A stretch of 64,000 nt of DNA from JAOPZW01 sp963803375 (lineage in GTDB: Bacteria > Actinomycetota > Thermoleophilia > Solirubrobacterales > Solirubrobacteraceae). Where the stretch lies: positions 1-64,000 of the forward strand of contig CAWDMB010000004.1 of the NCBI GenBank assembly GCA_963803375.1, given 5' to 3'. Shown piece by piece: positions 34,348 to 44,317 of the stretch (positions within the stretch are counted from its first letter, which is position 1; every line of letters begins with the position of its first letter). The notes under the pieces are model-generated. The model was not told where the DNA came from and did not search any database. It worked only from the letters and a program-made list of their open reading frames with translations. The position numbers and the translations under genes are program-made.

Positions 34348-35184
34348 GTGTCCGCCGCCGCCGCGACCCCGCGCCCGAACGCGTCCTACCGGACATGCCG
34401 GCGGCTGCAGCGACGCCACGACCCGACGTTCTACGCGGCGACGTGCTGCCTGCCCCCCGACGTCCGGCCGGCGGTCCACGCGGTCTACGGCTTCGTCCGC
34501 GGGGCGGACGAGATCGTCGACGGGCCGGCGCGACCGCCGGCGGGGCCGCCGCGCCGCGTGGCGCTCGACGCGTGGCACGCGGAGCTCGAGTCGGGGCTGC
34601 GCCGCGGGCGCTCCGAGCACGCGGTGATCGCTGCGCTCGTGGACGCCGGCCCCCGCCACGATCTTCCCCTGCACCTGCTCGGCCGCTACGTGGACTCGAT
34701 GCGCGTCGACTGCGACGAGCCCGTGCGGCTGCGCACGCGCGCCGAGCTCGATGACTACATGGAGGGCAGCGCCGCCGTCGTCGGACGGATCATGGCCGCC
34801 CTCCTGCGGGCCCCGGAGCCCGAGGCGGTCGCACGCCTGGGGGTCGCCTTCCAGCTGACGAACTTCATCCGCGACGTACCCGCGGACTGGGCGCTCGACC
34901 GGATCTACCTGCCCGGCCTCCCCGAGCGCGACCTGCGGGCCGGGCGCGCGAGCGACCGCACGCGCGAGCGCGTCGCGTCGGAGGTCGCGCGGGCGCGGGC
35001 GCTCTTCGTCGAGACCGCCGAGGTCGCGGCGTCGCTGCGCCCGGGGATGCGCCGCGGCGTGCGGGTCGCGCGGGCGGTCTACGGCCGGGTGCTCGACCGC
35101 GTCGAGCGCAACAGCTTCGACGTGCTCGGCGCCAGCGCGCGGCTGAGCTCGTGGGAGGCGGCGACGGCGGCCGTGCGCCCGTGA
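34348..35184 (+). CDS. crtB: Phytoene/squalene synthase family protein
   Basis: The 278-residue prenyl synthase condenses two prenyl diphosphates head to head (geranylgeranyl or farnesyl), the first step to carotenoids or squalene. The first Asp-rich site is GADEIVDG (about residue 53). The second is changed to RDVPADWALDRIYLPG, and the usual DVGED-type spacing of acidic residues is only partly kept. AFQLTNFIRD matches the family. The start is GTG 34348. It is followed by an FAD-dependent reductase with a GTGA overlap, suggesting that the two act on the same isoprenoid. Which product is made cannot be read from sequence. Confidence 0.85.
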   Translation: MSAAAATPRPNASYRTCRRLQRRHDPTFYAATCCLPPDVRPAVHAVYGFVRGADEIVDGPARPPAGPPRRVALDAWHAELESGLRRGRSEHAVIAALVDAGPRHDLPLHLLGRYVDSMRVDCDEPVRLRTRAELDDYMEGSAAVVGRIMAALLRAPEPEAVARLGVAFQLTNFIRDVPADWALDRIYLPGLPERDLRAGRASDRTRERVASEVARARALFVETAEVAASLRPGMRRGVRVARAVYGRVLDRVERNSFDVLGASARLSSWEAATAAVRP

Positions 35185-36287
35185 CGCTCCGCGCCACCGC
35201 GCGGGGCGCGCAGCGCACGAGCCTGGACGGCGCGCGCGCCGACGTCCTCGTCTGCGGCGCGAGCTTCGCGGGCCTCGCGGTCGCGCGCGAGCTGGCCGGC
35301 GCGGGCGCCGACGTGCTTGTCGTCGATCGCTACGAGATCGGCGAGCGCGCGACCTCGGCGTGCGCGGCGCCGACGCCGTGGCTGCAGGTCATGGGCGTCG
35401 CGGGGTCGATCCGCCACGAGCTGCCGGCTATGACCTTCACCACGCCGCACGGCCGCGTCCGCTACCGCCTGCCCTGGAGCTGGTCGGCCTTCGACTACGC
35501 CGAGCTCTGCCGGCTGCTGTGGGCCCAGTGCGGCGCGGCGCGCTTCGAGACGGCGAAGGTCGACGGGCGCGCGCCGGACGGCGTCCGCAGCGACCGCGGC
35601 GCCCTGGGCGCCCCGCTGGTCGTCGACGCGATGGGCTGGCGGCGCGTGCTGGCCCAGCCGCACGTCCAGCCGCCCGACGCGCCGCTCTCGCGCGGGCTCG
35701 AAGTCCATCCCGGCCACGACGGCTCGGGCGACGCGCTCGACGTGTGGATCGAGCGCGACCTCGTCCGCCGCGGCTACGGCTGGCGCGTGCCCGCGGGGCG
35801 CGAGGCGCGCATCGGCGTGGGCTCCTACGACCCGCTGCGACAGGTCAGGGCGCCGACCGTCGCTCTGGCGCGACGCCTCGACGCCGACGCCGAGCGCTAC
35901 CAGGGCAACTGGTTCCCGCACCGCCTGCGCGCTGCCACCGAGGACGGCGCCTTCTGCGTGGGCGACAGCGCCGGGCACTGCCTGCCCCTGTCGGGCGAGG
36001 GGATCCGGACGGCGTTCTACTTCGGGATCGCGTGCGGGCGCGAGCTGCGGGCGGTGCTGGCGGGCGCGAAGGACCGCGAGCGTGCGCTGACCGACTACGC
36101 GGCCTTCCACGAGCGCCACCGCCGCGCGTTCCGCCGCGCCGAGCGCCTGCAGCGGCTCGTCCCCGCGCTGCCGCCGCGCGCGCTCGCAGGCGTGCTGGCG
36201 CTCCTGCGCCCGCAGCCGCTCGTTGACCGCGCGTTCGGCTGGTACCTGGACCAGGCGCACCCGGGATTCGCAGCGCGCCGCCCTTGA
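35181..36287 (+). CDS. FAD-dependent oxidoreductase, geranylgeranyl-reductase/lycopene-cyclase-like
   Basis: The 368-residue flavoprotein has an N-terminal FAD motif (VLVCGASFAGLAVARELAGA), the acidic end of the second strand (VVDRYEIGE) and the later GD motif AFCVGDSAGHCLPLSGEGI. The CAAPTPWL segment near residue 60 is shared with its paralogue at 59155-60354, and the two align over almost their whole length. Relatives reduce or cyclise isoprenoid chains. Coupling to crtB (GTGA overlap) supports a role in carotenoid or related isoprenoid synthesis. The start GTG 35181 is chosen for that overlap. Confidence 0.85.
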   Translation: MTLRATARGAQRTSLDGARADVLVCGASFAGLAVARELAGAGADVLVVDRYEIGERATSACAAPTPWLQVMGVAGSIRHELPAMTFTTPHGRVRYRLPWSWSAFDYAELCRLLWAQCGAARFETAKVDGRAPDGVRSDRGALGAPLVVDAMGWRRVLAQPHVQPPDAPLSRGLEVHPGHDGSGDALDVWIERDLVRRGYGWRVPAGREARIGVGSYDPLRQVRAPTVALARRLDADAERYQGNWFPHRLRAATEDGAFCVGDSAGHCLPLSGEGIRTAFYFGIACGRELRAVLAGAKDRERALTDYAAFHERHRRAFRRAERLQRLVPALPPRALAGVLALLRPQPLVDRAFGWYLDQAHPGFAARRP

Positions 36288-36339
36288 CAGGCCCCGCGCC
36301 GGTCGAAGAGGCTCGCCTGGGACCGGGAACGCGGAAGGG

Positions 36340-37146
36340 ATGCGGATGCGCACAGTCAAGCTGGTCTTCGGGGCGATTGTCCTCGCCGGGGTCCTCGCCT
36401 TCGTGGCGGCGGCCCAGACGTCCGTCCCGACCGTGGCGGTCAGCGCCGGGGGGTCGTCGATCACGCTGCAACCCGCCAGCTCGATCGCCGGCGGCCCCAC
36501 GCGCTTCGACTTCACCCGGCGAGGCCGAGGCGACGTGGAGGTGGCGCTCGTCACGCTGCGAGCCGGCGTGACGACCAACCAGCTGCGGCGCGCGCTGTCG
36601 TCGCGCAACCAGGACGCCGCGCTGGCGCTCGTGTTCATCGAGGCGAGCGTGTCGCTGTCCGACGCGACGCCGACCCGCTCGCTCACCGTCGACCTCCGGC
36701 CCAACGTGACCTACGTCGCCGTGTCGATGCGAGGCCGGTCGTTCGCGCTGGCCACGTTCACGACCGGGACGCCCACCGGCGCCCGGGCGCCCGCCGCCGA
36801 CGCGACGATCCGCATGGTCGACTACGGGTTCCGCGGCCCGTCGACGCTGCCGCGCAACGGCTCGATCCGCGTCGCGAACCGCGGAACGGCGTTGCACTTC
36901 GCGCTCGCCTTTCCGCTGCGTCGGGGCGTGAGCGACAAGCGCATCGGAGGCGCCCTGCGCGAAGGCGACGACAAGGCGATCGGGCGGCTCGTCGCCGGAG
37001 CGCCCGTCTCTGTGCAGGACGTGATCAGCCCCGGCTCCACGAACGACAACCGGTTCAGGTTCCAGCGCCGCGGCCGCTACGCCTTCGTCTGCTTCTTCGC
37101 CGAGCACAACAAGCTCGGGATGTACCGGGTCTTCAGGGTCCGGTAG
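36340..37146 (+). CDS. Secreted cupredoxin-like protein
   Basis: The 268-residue exported protein starts at ATG 36340, preceded by GGAAGGG. An N-terminal hydrophobic segment (VFGAIVLAGVLAFVAAAQT) is a signal peptide or anchor. The first half is an unrecognised beta-rich domain. The second half resembles a cupredoxin: a His in GTALHFALAF, and at the C-terminus FVCFFAEHNKLGM, a Cys-x4-His-x4-Met arrangement like a type-1 copper loop. Copper binding is therefore possible but unproven. It stands alone between the isoprenoid genes and hisIE. Confidence 0.7.
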   Translation: MRMRTVKLVFGAIVLAGVLAFVAAAQTSVPTVAVSAGGSSITLQPASSIAGGPTRFDFTRRGRGDVEVALVTLRAGVTTNQLRRALSSRNQDAALALVFIEASVSLSDATPTRSLTVDLRPNVTYVAVSMRGRSFALATFTTGTPTGARAPAADATIRMVDYGFRGPSTLPRNGSIRVANRGTALHFALAFPLRRGVSDKRIGGALREGDDKAIGRLVAGAPVSVQDVISPGSTNDNRFRFQRRGRYAFVCFFAEHNKLGMYRVFRVR

Positions 37147-37208
37147 GGCCGAGCACACGAGCGCGCGGCGCCGGCCGCGAGGGCGATCGCGCCGCGGAGG
37201 TAGCCTCC

Positions 37209-37811
37209 GTGGCGATGGACATCGCCTTCGACGAGCGCGGCCTCGTCCCGGTCGTCGTGCAGGACTGGCGCACGGGGGAGGTGCTCACCCTCGCCTACGC
37301 CGACGCCGAGGCGGTCGCGCGCACCCGCGCGACCGGCGAGCTGCACCTCTGGAGCCGCTCGCGCGGCGAGCTCTGGCGCAAGGGCGCCACCTCGGGGAAC
37401 GTCCAGCGCGTGCGCGCCCTGCGCCTGGACTGCGACGGCGACGCGCTGCTGGCGCTCGTCGAGCCGGCCGGGCCGGCCTGCCACACGGGCGAGCGGACCT
37501 GCTTTCACCACGGCGAGCTCGAGCCCCCGGCGCCGCACGAGGCGCTGCCGGCGCTCGAGCGGACGCTGGCCCAGCGCGCTCGCGAGCGGCCGGCGGGCTC
37601 GTACACCGTCGAGCTCCTCGACGACCCGCCGCGCATCGGCGCAAAGGTCCGCGAGGAGGCCGAGGAGGTGGCGCGCGCCGCGCGCGGGGAGTCCGACGAG
37701 CGCGTCGACGAGGAGGCGGCCGACGTGCTCTACCACCTCGCCGTGCTCCTGCGCAGCCGGGGGCGCGCGCTCGCCGACGCCGAGGACAGCCTGAATGGCC
37801 GTCGCCGCTGA
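37209..37811 (+). CDS. hisI: Bifunctional histidine biosynthesis protein HisIE
   Basis: The 200-residue fusion catalyses histidine steps 2 and 3. Residues 1 to about 105 are phosphoribosyl-AMP cyclohydrolase (LRLDCDGDALLALVEPAGPA and then CHTGERTCF with metal-binding Asp/Cys residues). Residues 112-200 are phosphoribosyl-ATP pyrophosphatase (KVREEAEEVARAA and EEAADVLYHLAVLL). GTG 37209 lies 8 bases after GGAGGT; an ATG at 37215 is the alternative. It overlaps trpE by 17 bases, so histidine and tryptophan genes appear co-transcribed here. Confidence 0.93.
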   Translation: MAMDIAFDERGLVPVVVQDWRTGEVLTLAYADAEAVARTRATGELHLWSRSRGELWRKGATSGNVQRVRALRLDCDGDALLALVEPAGPACHTGERTCFHHGELEPPAPHEALPALERTLAQRARERPAGSYTVELLDDPPRIGAKVREEAEEVARAARGESDERVDEEAADVLYHLAVLLRSRGRALADAEDSLNGRRR

Positions 37812-39269
37812 CCTCTCCGCGCTGCCCGTCGAGCCGGGCCTCGACGAGGTCCGGGCGCTCGCGGGCGAGCACAACCTCGTGCCGCTGCGCCACAGCTTCA
37901 TCGACGACCTCGAGACCCCGGTCTCGGCCTTCCTGAAGCTGCGCGGCTCCCAGCCGCAGTTCCCGGCCTTCCTGCTCGAGTCCGCCGAGCAGGGCCAGCG
38001 CGTCGGGCGCTTCTCGTTCATCGGCGTGCGCCCGCGCAAGGTCGTGCGCTGGTCGCTGTCCGACGGCGGCGACCCCTACGCGCTGGCCGCAGCCGAGGTC
38101 GGAGCGTTCTCGCAGGCGCCGTTCGCCGAGGCGCCCCCGTTCGCCGGGGGCGCCGTCGGGTTCTTCGGCTTCGACCTCGTGCGCGCGGTCGAGCCGCTCG
38201 GCCCGCCCAACCCGGACCCGGTCGGCCTGCCCGATATGGCGCTGATGCTGTCCGACGTGCTCGTGGTCTTCGACCACCTCAAGCACACGATCACGATCCT
38301 CGTGAACGTGTACGCCGACGACGGCGACCTCGACGCGGCCTACGCCGACGCGCTGGCCACGATCGCCAAGGCCAGGCGCCTGCTCGCCGGGCCCGTGCCG
38401 TCCGCGGCCCCGACGCCCGCGCGCGAGCGCCCGGCCTTCAGCTCGAACCTGCCGCGCGCGGCCTTCGAGGCCATGGTCGCGCGGATCGTCGAGTACATCC
38501 GCGCCGGCGACGCCTACCAGGTCGTCCCCTCCCAGCGCTGGAGCGCCGAGCTCGACGTCGACCCGTTCTCCGTGTACCGGGGGCTGCGCGTCGTCAACCC
38601 GAGCCCGTACATGTACTTCCTGGACTTCCGCGACTTCCAGGTCGCCGGCGCCTCGCCCGAGCCGCTGATCACGGTCGCGGGGCGCCATGTGACCACGCGG
38701 CCGATCGCCGGCACCCGCCCGCGCGGGGCCCACGCGCGCGAGGACGCCGCGATCGCGGACGGCCTGCTGGCCGACCCGAAGGAGCGCGCGGAGCACGTCA
38801 TGCTCGTCGACCTCGGTCGCAACGACCTCGGGCGCGTCTGCGAGTACGGAAGCGTCCGGGTCGACTCGTTCATGGGCGTCGAGACCTACTCGCACGTCAT
38901 GCACATCGTCTCGAACGTCTCGGGCACGCTGCGGGCCGATGTCGGCGCGATCGACGCGTTGCGCTCCGTGCTTCCGGCCGGGACGCTGAGCGGGGCGCCC
39001 AAGGTCCGCGCGATGCAGATCATCGACGAGCTCGAGCCGGTCAAGCGCGGCGGGTACGGCGGGGCGGTCGGCTACCTCAGCTACACGGGCGACCTCGACA
39101 CGTGCATCCACATCCGCACGGTCGTCGTCAAGGACGGCGTCGCGCACGTCCAGGCGGGCGGCGGCACCGTGGCCGACGCGCAGCCCGCCTACGAGTTCGC
39201 CGAGTCCGAGGCCAAGGCCCGCGGCGTCCTGCGCGCGGTCGAGATGGCGATGGAGCAGCCCGACTGGCC

Positions 39270-39273
<4 letters not shown>
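37795..39273 (+). CDS. trpE: Anthranilate synthase component I
   Basis: The 492-residue chorismate-using enzyme, with TrpG, makes anthranilate, the first committed step to tryptophan. The N-terminal domain includes FLLESAEQGQRVGRFSFIG, with the regulatory Ser-rich Trp pocket. The catalytic domain shows PSPYMYFLDF, GASPEPLITV, RPIAGTRPRG, ERAEHVMLVDLGRNDLGRVC and PAGTLSGAPKVRAM. Length and motifs are complete, and the LLES element predicts feedback inhibition by tryptophan. It starts inside hisIE and overlaps trpG by four bases. Confidence 0.97.
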
Positions 39274-39830
<557 letters not shown>

Positions 39831-39924
39831 CAGATCCGTGGTCGGTGTGGATCCTCCGCATCGGTCGGCGGCTCCCGCTAGGATCGCGCGCCTGCTTAGT
39901 AGTTCCAAGAGGAGGGACCGCACC

Positions 39925-41196
39925 GTGTTTCACATCAGGACGACGGCGGGCAGCCTCGCGGTCGTGCTCGCCTTGGGGGTCGCTGCCTGCGGCTCGGACG
40001 ACGAGAGCAGCACCTCGACGGGCGGCGGATCGGCAAGCGGCACGGTCGACGTGTACTCGAGCCTGCCGCTCCAGGGCGCGAACCAGCCACAGACCGGCCC
40101 CATGGTCCGGGGCATGAGGCTCGCCCTGGACGAAGCCCACGGCAAGGCCGGCAACGTGACCGTCAAGTACACGTCGCTTGATGACTCGACCGCGCAGGCG
40201 GGCGCCTGGGATCCGCAGCAGACTGCGTCCAACGCCCGCAAGGCCGCTCAGGACAAGAAGGCCGTGGCCTACATGGGGGAGTTCAACTCGGGCGCGAGCG
40301 AGATCTCGATCCCGCTTCTCAACCAGGTCGGCCTCGCGCAGATCAGCCCGGCGAACACCTACCCCGGCCTGACCACCAGCGACCCGGGCACGCTCAAGGG
40401 CGAGCCGCAGAAGTTCTACCCGACCGGCAAGCGGACCTACGCCCGCATCGTGCCGCGCGACACGATCCAGGGCGCGGCCCTGATCGGCCAGGTGAAGAGC
40501 GACGGCTGCACCAAGGTCGCCGTGGCCAACGACAAGGAGACCTACGGCGCGGGGCTCGCGACGGTGCTGGGGATCAAGGCAAAGGCGCAGGGCGTGAACA
40601 TCGTCTCGAACACGCCGATCCAGAAGGACGCCCCGAACTTCCGCTCTTATGCGCAGAAGATCAAGGGCGAGGGCGCCGACTGCTTCATCTTCAGCGGCAT
40701 CACCGCCAACGGCGCGGTCCAGATCACCAAGGACGTCGGCGCGGCGCTGCCAAACGCAAAGCTCTACGGGCCTGACGGCGTTTGCTCGGGGGCCCTCACC
40801 AACCCGTCGCAGAAGGGCATTCCCGCGGCCCTCGGCAAGCGCTTCAAGTGCACTGTCGCGACGCTGAACCTGACCGCGTACCCGGGCGGACGTGACTTCC
40901 TCGCGGCGTACAAGGCCAAGTACAACACCTCGTCGCCGCCCGACCCGTACGCGATCTACGGCTACGAGGCGATGAAGCTCGTCCTCGACACGATCAAGGC
41001 CGCGGGCCCCGCCGGGACCACCAGGGACGGCTTCCTGGCGCAGCTGTACAAGACCAAGGATCGCCACTCGGTCCTCGGGACCTACTCGATCGACGAGAAC
41101 GGTGACACGACCCTGACCGACTACGGCCTCTACAAGGTCGGATCGGACGGCAACCCAACGTACGTGGCGACCCTCAAGGCGCAGGGCAGCGCCTGA
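39925..41196 (+). CDS. livK: Branched-chain amino acid ABC transporter, substrate-binding lipoprotein
   Basis: The 423-residue extracytoplasmic receptor belongs to the LivK/ANF type. The N-terminus has a signal peptide with lipobox (ALGVAACGS; the Cys would be lipidated) and a Ser/Gly/Thr linker, then the binding lobes beginning VDVYSSLPLQGANQ. GTG 39925 follows AGGAGGG at a good distance and gives a proper signal peptide. It is the first gene of a livK-H-M-G-F set inserted between trpG and trpD. The ligand (branched-chain, aromatic or other) cannot be told from sequence. Confidence 0.9.
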   Translation: MFHIRTTAGSLAVVLALGVAACGSDDESSTSTGGGSASGTVDVYSSLPLQGANQPQTGPMVRGMRLALDEAHGKAGNVTVKYTSLDDSTAQAGAWDPQQTASNARKAAQDKKAVAYMGEFNSGASEISIPLLNQVGLAQISPANTYPGLTTSDPGTLKGEPQKFYPTGKRTYARIVPRDTIQGAALIGQVKSDGCTKVAVANDKETYGAGLATVLGIKAKAQGVNIVSNTPIQKDAPNFRSYAQKIKGEGADCFIFSGITANGAVQITKDVGAALPNAKLYGPDGVCSGALTNPSQKGIPAALGKRFKCTVATLNLTAYPGGRDFLAAYKAKYNTSSPPDPYAIYGYEAMKLVLDTIKAAGPAGTTRDGFLAQLYKTKDRHSVLGTYSIDENGDTTLTDYGLYKVGSDGNPTYVATLKAQGSA

Positions 41197-41265
41197 TCGC
41201 AACCCGCATGGGAGGGGGCGGCGCGCCCGCCGCTCCCCTCCCCAGCCGCCGGCCCGGACGCCCGA

Positions 41266-42339
41266 ATGGCAACCACCAGCCCGGACACCCAGGCGCTTGC
41301 GCCGGCTGCGCCGCGCGCGATACGCACGGCGCGCCGGCTCGCCCAGCGGTGGGGACTGCTCGTCATCCTCCTCGCGCTGCCGGTCTTCTACGCGATCAAG
41401 GACCTGACCGGGCCCGGCAACCTCTCGCGCCTCGGGCAGAACCTCGTGGCGGGCATCTCGAACGGATCCATCTGGGCCCTGATCGCGATCGGGTACACGC
41501 TCGTCTACGGCATCATCGAGCTCATCAACTTCGCCCATGGCGAGGTGTTCATGATCGGCTCGTTCACGGCGGCGGGCCTCTTCGGGACGCTCGGCCTGAC
41601 GCTCGCGACGGGGACCCTGGGCGTCGTCGTGGGGCTGATCGTGACGCTCATCGTGGCGATGATCGTCTGCGGCTCGCTGAACGTCATGATCGAGCGCGTG
41701 GCCTACCGGCCGCTGCGCAACGCGCCCAAGCTCGCGCCGCTGATCACGGCCGTCGGCTTCTCGTTCATCCTGCAGAACGTCGGACTGCTCTGGCTGGGCG
41801 GCTCGCCGGCGAGCGTGCCGGACCTCATCCACGCCCAGCAGGACGTCTTCACCGTGTTCGGCGTCACCGTCCAGCGCGCCGACCTGCTGGCCATCTGCGT
41901 CACCGTGCCGCTGGTGGCGGCGATGACGCTCTTCATCGGCTACAGCAGGCTCGGCAAGGCGATGCGGGCCACCGCGCAGGATCCCGACGCCGCCCGGCTC
42001 ATGGGCATCAGCGTCGACACGACGATCTCGCTGACCTTCCTGATCGGCGGCATGATGGCCGGCGCCGCGGGGCTGATCTACGCGCTCTACCAAACGACGA
42101 TCTGGTTCTTCCAGGGCTTCCAGGGCGGTCTCATCGCCTTCACCGCAGCGGTCATGGGCGGCATCGGCAACCTCAAGGGCGCCGTCCTCGGCGGCCTCAT
42201 CATCGGCTGCATCCAGCAGATCTCCGATAACCGGATCGGCACGCAGTGGACCCCGGCGATCGTGTTCGCCTTTCTCGTCCTGATCATGGTGTTCAGGCCC
42301 CAGGGCCTGCTCGGCGAGGAGACGAGGGAGGCCGGATGA
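41266..42339 (+). CDS. livH: Branched-chain amino acid ABC transporter permease
   Basis: The 357-residue integral membrane protein has about 8-9 hydrophobic segments after a 35-residue cytoplasmic N-terminus. The LivH signature is present: NLVAGISNGSIWALIAIGYT, IELINFAHGEVFMIGSF and the EAA-like loop with GKAMRATAQDPDAARLMGIS. It forms the channel together with LivM. It starts at ATG 41266 and its stop overlaps livM (ATGA). Confidence 0.94.
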   Translation: MATTSPDTQALAPAAPRAIRTARRLAQRWGLLVILLALPVFYAIKDLTGPGNLSRLGQNLVAGISNGSIWALIAIGYTLVYGIIELINFAHGEVFMIGSFTAAGLFGTLGLTLATGTLGVVVGLIVTLIVAMIVCGSLNVMIERVAYRPLRNAPKLAPLITAVGFSFILQNVGLLWLGGSPASVPDLIHAQQDVFTVFGVTVQRADLLAICVTVPLVAAMTLFIGYSRLGKAMRATAQDPDAARLMGISVDTTISLTFLIGGMMAGAAGLIYALYQTTIWFFQGFQGGLIAFTAAVMGGIGNLKGAVLGGLIIGCIQQISDNRIGTQWTPAIVFAFLVLIMVFRPQGLLGEETREAG

Positions 42340-43499
42340 GCACCGCATCCTCGATGCTGTCGCGCACGAGCCGCTTCGCGCCGCCGCAGGGGGCCGATCG
42401 GGCGCTCGCGGTCGTGATCGGACTGCTGGCGATCGTGCTGCCCCTGTTCTTCGACCCGATCTCGGGCTTCGTGGACGATGCGGTCGTCGCGCTGGCCTAC
42501 GTGATCATGGCCCTCGGGCTCAACGTCGTCGTCGGCTTCGCGGGTCTGCTCGACCTCGGCTACGTCGCCTTCTTCGCCATCGGCGCCTACACCGTCGGCT
42601 GGTTCATGTCGGGGTTCTTCGTCGACGCCAACATCCACCTGCTCGTCAGTGGGCCCGTGCAAGACCTGCCGGGGATCCACGTGAACTTCATCCTCGTCCT
42701 GGTGATCGCGGCGTTCCTCTGCGCCCTCGCCGGCACGCTCATCGGCCTGCCCACTCTGCGCCTGCGAGGCGACTACATCGCGATCGTCACGCTCGCGTTC
42801 GGCGAGATCATCCGCGTCTTCGCCGTCAACGGGGACACGATCACGATCGCCAGCGGAGCGCACCTGACGGCCGGGCGCCAGGGCATCACCCCGGTCGACC
42901 AGCTCAAGCTGCCGTTCCTGGATCCGTTCACCCAGCTCAACCTGCGGCCGTGGTACTGGCTGTGCCTCGGGCTTGTCTTCGTCGTGCTCTTCGTGGTCAT
43001 CCGCCTGCGCGACTCGCGCCTGGGCCGCGCCTGGATCGCCATCCGCGAGGACGAGGTCGCCGCAGCCTCGATGGGCGTGCCGCTGGTCAAGACCAAGCTC
43101 CTGGCCTACACCGTCGGCGGCGCGATCGGCGGCGTGTCGGGCGCGTTCCTGGCCGCCTACCTCAACACGGTCAACGCCGACCAGTTCGCCTTCTCGTTCT
43201 CGATCTTCGTGCTCGCCATGGTGATCCTCGGCGGCCTGGGCTCGGTCCGGGGCGTGGTGCTCGGTGCGATCGTCCTCTCGTTCGTCAACAACCGGCTGAT
43301 CCCCGACGTGCTCAACAGCCTGCCGGGGAAGCTCGGCCTGGACTTCAGCCTCACCGACCTCGGCTTCGGCATCTTCGGCTTCCTGCTCGTGATCGTCATG
43401 GTCCTGCGGCCCGAGGGCTTGCTGCCCGAGCGCCGACGGCAGATCGAGCTGACCGAGGGCATCGGGAGCGAGGAGTCGGCCTTCGAGGTGCGCACGTGA
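42336..43499 (+). CDS. livM: Branched-chain amino acid ABC transporter permease
   Basis: The 387-residue permease partners LivH. It has multiple membrane helices, with ALGLNVVVGFAGLLDLGYVA and the cytoplasmic coupling loop (SRLGRAWIAIREDEVAAASM) typical of LivM. The C-terminus ends in the usual VLRPEGLLPERRR. It overlaps livH and livG by four bases at each end, so stoichiometric expression is likely. Confidence 0.94.
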   Translation: MSTASSMLSRTSRFAPPQGADRALAVVIGLLAIVLPLFFDPISGFVDDAVVALAYVIMALGLNVVVGFAGLLDLGYVAFFAIGAYTVGWFMSGFFVDANIHLLVSGPVQDLPGIHVNFILVLVIAAFLCALAGTLIGLPTLRLRGDYIAIVTLAFGEIIRVFAVNGDTITIASGAHLTAGRQGITPVDQLKLPFLDPFTQLNLRPWYWLCLGLVFVVLFVVIRLRDSRLGRAWIAIREDEVAAASMGVPLVKTKLLAYTVGGAIGGVSGAFLAAYLNTVNADQFAFSFSIFVLAMVILGGLGSVRGVVLGAIVLSFVNNRLIPDVLNSLPGKLGLDFSLTDLGFGIFGFLLVIVMVLRPEGLLPERRRQIELTEGIGSEESAFEVRT

Positions 43500-44317
43500 G
43501 CGCGTCGACCGAGAGCGGCACCCCGGACGCGCCCGTCTCGGCGTCCGCGCTGCTGGCGGCCGAGGGGATCTCGAAGATCTTCGGCGGCCTCGTGGCTGTC
43601 AGCGAGGTCTCGTTCGCCATCCCCGAGCGCGCGATCGTCTCGATCATCGGACCGAACGGCGCGGGCAAGACGACGTTCTTCAACGTGCTCACCGGGCTCT
43701 ACAACCCCAGCGCGGGCCGCATCCGCTTCGCCGACCGTGACATCACCGGCACGCGTCCGGACCTCATCACCGCCGCCGGCATCGCGCGGACCTTCCAGAA
43801 CATCCGCCTCTTCGCCACCATGACCGCGCTCGAGAACGTCCTCGTCGGCCAGCACAGCCGCATGCGGGCCGGGCTCGCGGGCTCGATCTTCCGTCCGCCG
43901 TCGGTGCGCAGGGAGGAGCGGCGGGTGCGCGAGAAGGCACGCGAGATGCTGGCCTACGTCGGGCTCGGCACGAGATCGTTCGACCAGCTGGCGATCAACC
44001 TCTCCTACGGCGACCAACGGCGCGTCGAGGTCGCCCGCGCGCTGGCCTCCGACCCGCGGCTGCTCCTGCTCGACGAGCCGACCGCGGGCATGAACCCGCA
44101 GGAGTCCGGCGCCCTTACCGCCTTCATACGTCGGCTGCGCGACGAGCGCGGGCTGACGATCCTGCTCATCGAGCACGACATGAAGGTCGTCATGGACGTC
44201 TCCGAGCGCGTCACCGTCCTCGACCACGGCGAGAAGATCGCCGAGGGCAAACCTGCGACGGTGCGCAGCGATCCGCGCGTGATCGAGGCCTACCTCGGCA
44301 AGCAGGGAGCCGAGTGA
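43496..44317 (+). CDS. livG: Branched-chain amino acid ABC transporter ATPase
   Basis: The 273-residue cytoplasmic ATPase has Walker A IIGPNGAGKTTFF, Q-loop region IARTFQNIRLF, signature NLSYGDQRRVEVARAL (LSYGDQ form, usual in LivG), Walker B LLLLDEPTAGMNP and switch His IEHDMKVVM. It pairs with LivF. GTG 43496 overlaps livM. An N-terminal Ser/Ala-rich extension of about 20 residues is unusual but harmless. Confidence 0.95.
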   Translation: MSASTESGTPDAPVSASALLAAEGISKIFGGLVAVSEVSFAIPERAIVSIIGPNGAGKTTFFNVLTGLYNPSAGRIRFADRDITGTRPDLITAAGIARTFQNIRLFATMTALENVLVGQHSRMRAGLAGSIFRPPSVRREERRVREKAREMLAYVGLGTRSFDQLAINLSYGDQRRVEVARALASDPRLLLLDEPTAGMNPQESGALTAFIRRLRDERGLTILLIEHDMKVVMDVSERVTVLDHGEKIAEGKPATVRSDPRVIEAYLGKQGAE

